Shown in pieces: positions 60,210 to 64,000 of a stretch of DNA of 64,000 nucleotides (positions within the stretch are counted from its first letter, which is position 1; every line of letters starts with the position of its first letter). The DNA is taken from assembly GCF_013364215.1 (NCBI RefSeq), contig NZ_CP054923.1, positions 5,518,001 to 5,582,000 on the forward strand, read 5' to 3'. The DNA is from Verrucosispora sp. NA02020. Lineage in GTDB: Bacteria > Actinomycetota > Actinomycetes > Mycobacteriales > Micromonosporaceae. The notes under the pieces were generated by a model that saw only the letters and a program-made list of their open reading frames with translations, was not told where the DNA came from and did not search any database. The position numbers and the translations under genes are program-made.

Positions 60210-60578
60210 TCAGCTGAAGGAGTCGCCGCAGGCGCAGGAGTTGCCTGCGTTGGGGTTGTCGATGGTGAAGCCCTGGGCGTCGATCCGGTCGGCGAAGTCG
60301 ATGGTGGCGCCGGTCAGGTAGGGGGCGCTCATCCGGTCGACGACCACCTCGACACCGTCGTAGTCGGTGACGACGTCACCGTCGAGCGAACGCTCGTCGA
60401 AGAAGAGCTGATACCGCAGGCCGGAGCAGCCACCCGGCTGCACGGCGACGCGGAGCCGCAGGTCGTCGCGGCCCTCCTGCTCGATCAGGGCCTTGACCTT
60501 CTGCGCCGCGACGTCGGTGAGGACGACGGACGTGGGGGCCTGGGCCTCGGTCGACTCGGTCTGCGCTGGCGTGGTCAC
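60210..60578 (-). CDS. erpA: Iron-sulfur cluster insertion protein
   Basis: The 122-residue A-type carrier hands Fe-S clusters to target proteins. The three conserved cysteines are C51 (QPGGCSGLRY), C115 and C117 (NSCACGDSF). Conserved text SAPYLTGATIDFADRIDAQGFTIDNPNA also fits. ATG 60576-60578 is the start. In this context the quinolinate synthase (NadA), about 1.4 kb away, and Rieske are obvious clients (inference). Confidence 0.95.
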   Translation of the reverse strand: MTTPAQTESTEAQAPTSVVLTDVAAQKVKALIEQEGRDDLRLRVAVQPGGCSGLRYQLFFDERSLDGDVVTDYDGVEVVVDRMSAPYLTGATIDFADRIDAQGFTIDNPNAGNSCACGDSFS

Positions 60579-60762
60579 GTGGAATTCTCCCTGCGCGCGT
60601 TCGAAGAAGTGGTCTTCCCCTGGCCAACGTCGTTCGCCGGTCAGCGATTCCCACAGCGGTCCAGCTTCTGATTGTAGGCCGCCGACGGCCGGGTGACCCG
60701 GCAGCGTGACCGGCCCCTCCGACGCACGCCGGACAGCGGGGCGGTCCGGGGACGACCTGCGG

Positions 60763-61902
60763 TCAGCGGCTCCACTGCCGGGCCAGTCGGGAGCCGAGCT
60801 CCCGCAACCCCTCGGCCGGACGCTCCATCGCCGCCGCCAGCCCGCCGCGCTCCTCGCCGCCGAAGTGCTCCACCAGGCTGTACGCGTCGGTCACGCCGAC
60901 CGACGCCGCCTCGCGCCGACCGGTGCTGACCTGGCCGGCGAGCACGACGCAGGGTACGCCCCGGTCGCGCGCGGCGCCCGCCACCCCGGCCACCACCTTG
61001 CCGCGCAGCGACTGGTGGTCGAACTTGCCCTCGCCGGTGACCACCAGGTCGACCTCGTCGAGCACGCTCTCCAACCCGATCGCCCGGCTGACCAGTCCGA
61101 TGCCGGACTCGCACCGCCCGCCCAGGGCGAGCAGCGCGGCACCGATGCCTCCGGCCGCGCCTCCGCCGGGCAGCGCGCCGAGCCCGCTCGGGCAGCCCGG
61201 CAGGTCGTGTTCGAGCACCTCGGCCCAGCGTCCGAGCGCCGCGTCGAGCAGCAGCACGTCGGCGCGGTCGGCACCCTTCTGCGGCCCGAAGACGTTGCTC
61301 GCGCCGTGCAGCCCGAGCAGCGGGTTGTCGACGTCGGTGGCGGCGATCAGGCGGGCGTCGCGCAGCCGGGGCGCCCCGTCGAGGGTGGCGACGGCGGCCA
61401 GCGCGGCACCGCCGTACGGCAGGGCGTTGCCGGTGTCGTCCAACGGGACCGCACCCAACGCGGTGATCATCCCGGCGCCGCCGTCGTTGGTGCCGGAGCC
61501 GCCCAGCCCGACGACCACCGTCCGGGCGCCCGCCTCGACCGCGGCGGAGATCAGCTGACCCAGCCCGTACGACGTGGTGGCCCTGGGGTCCCGTTCGGCC
61601 GGGTCGAGCAGGTGCAGTCCGCACGCCTGGGCGCTCTCCAGCCAGGCGGTCGCGCCGTCGTCGGTGAGCAGGATCTCACCGGCGACCGCACGGCCCAACG
61701 GGTCGGTCGTCGACACCGGCACCCGTCGTCCCGACAGCGCGCCGGCGAGCACGTCGAGGAAGCCCGGCCCGCCGTCGGCCAGCGGCCTGACCAGCAGATC
61801 GTCCCCGGGTGCGATCTCCCGCCAGCCGTCGGCCACCGCGGCGGCGACCTCGGGTGCCGGCAGCGTGCCGGCGAACTTGTCCGGACAGAGCAGTACGCGC
61901 AT
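60763..61902 (-). CDS. Glycerate kinase
   Basis: The 379-residue enzyme phosphorylates D-glycerate to 2- or 3-phosphoglycerate. It has the N-terminal MRVLLCPDKFAGTLPAPEVAAAVADGWREIAPGDD and the family motif VVGLGGSGTNDGGAGMITALGA, followed by DLVVTGEGKFDHQSLRGKVVAGVA. The start ATG 61900-61902 fits the conserved N-terminus; a 16-residue longer frame lacks homology. It diverges from nadA. Confidence 0.93.
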   Translation of the reverse strand: MRVLLCPDKFAGTLPAPEVAAAVADGWREIAPGDDLLVRPLADGGPGFLDVLAGALSGRRVPVSTTDPLGRAVAGEILLTDDGATAWLESAQACGLHLLDPAERDPRATTSYGLGQLISAAVEAGARTVVVGLGGSGTNDGGAGMITALGAVPLDDTGNALPYGGAALAAVATLDGAPRLRDARLIAATDVDNPLLGLHGASNVFGPQKGADRADVLLLDAALGRWAEVLEHDLPGCPSGLGALPGGGAAGGIGAALLALGGRCESGIGLVSRAIGLESVLDEVDLVVTGEGKFDHQSLRGKVVAGVAGAARDRGVPCVVLAGQVSTGRREAASVGVTDAYSLVEHFGGEERGGLAAAMERPAEGLRELGSRLARQWSR

Positions 61903-61961
61903 GCCTGGCAGTGTGGCAGCCCACACCGGCACAGGCGGCGCGCTGGTCATGCTGTGGGACC

Positions 61962-63146
61962 ATGGTCAGCGTGACGTCGACCTGGACTGAGCCCTCCAAC
62001 ACCGCGACTGCGCTGCTGCTTCTCGGCCGTGGCAGCGATCCCGCCACCGAGCGTGGCGTCGAGTGTCCGGGTGACCTGCCGGCACCGAGCGACCCCGATC
62101 TGGTGTCCCGGGCGGCGGCGGCCAAGGCCGCGCTCGGTGACCGGGTCTTCGTGCTGGGCCACCACTACCAGCGCGACGAGGTGATCCAGTTCGCCGACGT
62201 GACCGGTGACTCGTTCAAGCTGGCTCGCGAGGCCGCCGCCCGGCCGGACGCGGAGTACATCGTCTTCTGCGGCGTGCACTTCATGGCCGAGAGCGCCGAC
62301 ATCCTCACCTCGAAGGCGCAGCAGGTGATCCTGCCGGACCTGGCGGCCGGCTGCTCGATGGCGGACATGGCCGCGCTGCCGCAGGTCGAGAGCGCGTGGG
62401 ACGTCCTGACCGAGCTGGGCATCGCGGCCCGGACCGTCCCGGTGACCTACATGAACTCGTCGGCCGACATCAAGGGCTTCGTCGGCCGCAACGGCGGGGT
62501 GGTCTGCACCTCGTCGAACGCCAAGCGGGCCCTGGAGTGGGCGTACCAGCAGGGCGAGAAGGTGCTCTTCCTGCCCGACCAGCACCTGGGCCGCAACACG
62601 GCGGTGCTGGAGATGGGCTTCTCGCTGGACGACTGCGTGCTCTACGACCCGCACAAGCCGGGCGGTGGGCTGACACCCGAGCAGCTGCGCGACGCGCGGA
62701 TGATCCTGTGGCGGGGGCACTGTTCGGTGCACGGCCGGTTCACCCTCGACAGCGTCAACGACGTCCGCGAGCGGGTCCCCGGCGTGAACGTGCTGGTGCA
62801 CCCGGAGTGCCGGCACGAGGTGGTCAACGCGGCCGACCTGGTCGGTTCGACGGAGTACATCATCCGTACGATCGAGGCGGCTCCGGCCGGTTCGGCATGG
62901 GCGGTCGGCACCGAGCTGAACCTTGTCCGCCGACTCGCGCTGGCGCACCCGGACAAGCAGATCATGTTCCTGGACAAGGCCGTCTGCTACTGCTCGACGA
63001 TGAACCGCATCGATCTGCCGCACCTGGTGTGGGCACTGGAAGAGCTGGTCGCCGGCCGGGTGGTCAACCGGATCACCGTCGACGCCGACACCGCGCACCA
63101 CGCGCGGGTGGCGCTGGACCAGATGCTCGCGCTACCCGGCGCCTGA
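61962..63146 (+). CDS. nadA: Quinolinate synthase
   Basis: The 394-residue enzyme forms quinolinate from iminoaspartate and dihydroxyacetone phosphate using a [4Fe-4S] cluster. Conserved parts: FVLGHHYQRDEVIQFADVTGDSFKLAREA, the cysteine in VFCGVHFMAESADIL, GAGCSMADM-like LAAGCSMADM, YMNSSADIKGF, VLVHPECRHEVV and KAVCYCSTMNRI, giving the cluster cysteines. The start is ATG 61962; a GTG three codons later is possible, and no clear ribosome site exists for either. No nadB or nadC gene follows in this window. Confidence 0.95.
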   Translation: MVSVTSTWTEPSNTATALLLLGRGSDPATERGVECPGDLPAPSDPDLVSRAAAAKAALGDRVFVLGHHYQRDEVIQFADVTGDSFKLAREAAARPDAEYIVFCGVHFMAESADILTSKAQQVILPDLAAGCSMADMAALPQVESAWDVLTELGIAARTVPVTYMNSSADIKGFVGRNGGVVCTSSNAKRALEWAYQQGEKVLFLPDQHLGRNTAVLEMGFSLDDCVLYDPHKPGGGLTPEQLRDARMILWRGHCSVHGRFTLDSVNDVRERVPGVNVLVHPECRHEVVNAADLVGSTEYIIRTIEAAPAGSAWAVGTELNLVRRLALAHPDKQIMFLDKAVCYCSTMNRIDLPHLVWALEELVAGRVVNRITVDADTAHHARVALDQMLALPGA

Positions 63147-63347
63147 TCACTCTCGGCAACCATTGCCGCACACAAAAGTGCCGGATCACCGATAAATGCC
63201 CCCAGGGGTAGTGTGACCGGATCCATTCTCATCACAGAGGGCTATGCTGCCGGGCGGACGAGAACGCGGGCGCGTGCGTTTGGCCGCGACCGCGCCGTGG
63301 GTAGCGACCCGCGGTGACCCACATCGACACGGCAGCACGCACGCGCT

Positions 63348-63352
63348 GGAGG
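63348..63352 (+). promoter_or_regulatory. Ribosome binding site fixing a TTG start
   Basis: GGAGG lies 5 nt upstream of TTG 63358-63360. It identifies this unusual start for murA, because no ATG or GTG with such a site exists nearby. Confidence 0.7.
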
Positions 63353-63357
63353 TTGCG

Positions 63358-64000
63358 TTGACCGACGACGTCCTGGTCGTACACGGAGGCACCCCGCTCG
63401 AAGGGCGGATCCGCGTGCGCGGTGCGAAGAACCTGGTTTCCAAGGCGATGGTCGCCGCCCTGCTCGGCGACAGCCCGAGCCGGTTGTTCGACGTGCCCAG
63501 GATTCGCGACGTGGAGGTGGTCCGGGGCCTGCTCGGGCTGCACGGCGTCAAGGTCACCGACGGCCTCGAGGACGGTGAGCTGGTCTTCGACCCGGCCAAC
63601 GTGGAGAGCGCCAGCACCGACCAGATCAACGTGCACGCCGGATCCAGCCGGATCCCGATCCTGTTCTGCGGGCCGCTGCTGCACCGCCTCGGGCACGCCT
63701 TCATCCCGGACCTGGGTGGCTGCCACATCGGGCCCCGGCCGATCGACTTCCACCTGCAGGCGCTGCGGGAGTTCGGCGCCACCGTCGACAAGACGCCCGA
63801 GGGGCTGCACCTCTCCGCCCCGAACGGCCTGCACGGCACCAAGTTCTCGTTGCCCTACCCGAGCGTCGGCGCGACCGAGCAGGTGCTGCTCACGGCCGTG
63901 ATGGCCGAGGGCGTCACCGAGCTGCGCAACGCCGCCGTCGAGCCGGAGATCATCGACCTGATCTGCATCCTGCAGAAGATGGGCGCGATCATCAAGGTGC
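63358..64000 (+). CDS. murA: UDP-N-acetylglucosamine 1-carboxyvinyltransferase (5' part)
   Basis: The visible 214 residues begin at TTG 63358 (TDDVLVVHGGTPLEGRIRVRGAKNLVSKAMVAALL). The K24-N25 pair in RGAKNL binds PEP and UDP-GlcNAc. The catalytic cysteine C122 is present in DLGGCHIGPRPIDF; mycobacteria carry Asp there and are fosfomycin-resistant, so this enzyme should be sensitive. The first committed step of peptidoglycan synthesis takes place in the cytoplasm. The remainder (about 200 residues) lies outside the window. A 211-bp gap separates it from nadA, with no other gene. Confidence 0.93.
   Translation, partial: MTDDVLVVHGGTPLEGRIRVRGAKNLVSKAMVAALLGDSPSRLFDVPRIRDVEVVRGLLGLHGVKVTDGLEDGELVFDPANVESASTDQINVHAGSSRIPILFCGPLLHRLGHAFIPDLGGCHIGPRPIDFHLQALREFGATVDKTPEGLHLSAPNGLHGTKFSLPYPSVGATEQVLLTAVMAEGVTELRNAAVEPEIIDLICILQKMGAIIKV

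Overview
The window is a high-GC chromosomal segment that reads like a Micromonosporaceae actinomycete (Micromonospora or a close relative). Reasons: strong G/C at third codon positions with many GTG starts; a CBM2-chitinase; XRE/DUF5753 plus DUF397 regulator pairs; DUF574-type methyltransferase; and an actinobacterial cytochrome bc1-aa3 locus. The gene content from about 14 kb rightwards (Rv2179c-like RNase, PlsC, SRPBCC/DUF5304 pair, FadD15, PimB', DEDDh-UvrC nuclease, TrpD, CtaE-QcrCAB, CtaC-CtaF, AdoK, ErpA, glycerate kinase) resembles the Rv2179c-Rv2205c region of Mycobacterium tuberculosis as I remember it. No rRNA, tRNA or CRISPR array was recognised.

Layout. 1-562: 5' part of a secreted chitinase on the minus strand. 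840-1690: a decayed IS5-like transposase carrying two frameshifts. 1899-2143: a 33-bp-armed palindrome whose apex has expanded into 15 copies of a 13-bp unit. 2313-4449: a four-gene minus-strand cluster of visibly lower GC (two paralogous secreted two-cysteine proteins, another secreted protein, a four-helix membrane protein). It is probably horizontally acquired and matches no system I know. 4.9-8.2 kb: glycine-betaine ABC importer proVWX. 8.2-14.7 kb: housekeeping genes (glutathione peroxidase, F420/NADP reductase-like protein, GNAT, proC, a 6-phosphofructokinase with pyrophosphate-type residues, an FMN-binding stress protein, a ribonuclease).

14.9-38.4 kb: Crp/Fnr regulator, a large zinc-ribbon/cyclase/AAA/TPR regulator, phosphatidate synthesis (plsC), trehalose-6-phosphate synthase, a flavin monooxygenase, glucokinase, acyl-CoA ligase, a NarL-type two-component pair, a GGDEF-EAL protein, the PIM mannosyltransferase pimB and an M48 protease. 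38.5-46.7 kb: NYN protein, DEDDh-UvrC nuclease, a RelA/SpoT homologue without an ACT domain, NUDIX and nucleotidyltransferase genes, a stand-alone RAM domain and a DUF4142 protein.

46.8-57.3 kb is the respiratory block: qcrB, qcrA, qcrC and ctaE as overlapping or adjacent minus-strand genes, a divergent CtaG-like assembly factor, then a pseudo-receiver, trpD and a zinc-ribbon protein, then ctaF and ctaC, then a cysteine desulfurase-TusA pair. 57.3-64 kb: a small regulator module, adoK, erpA, glycerate kinase, nadA and the 5' part of murA. ErpA (Fe-S insertion) and the desulfurase/TusA pair sit close to Fe-S users such as the Rieske protein and NadA.

Many intergenic gaps hold palindromes. Some are simple terminators. 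Others are members of dispersed families represented twice in this window.
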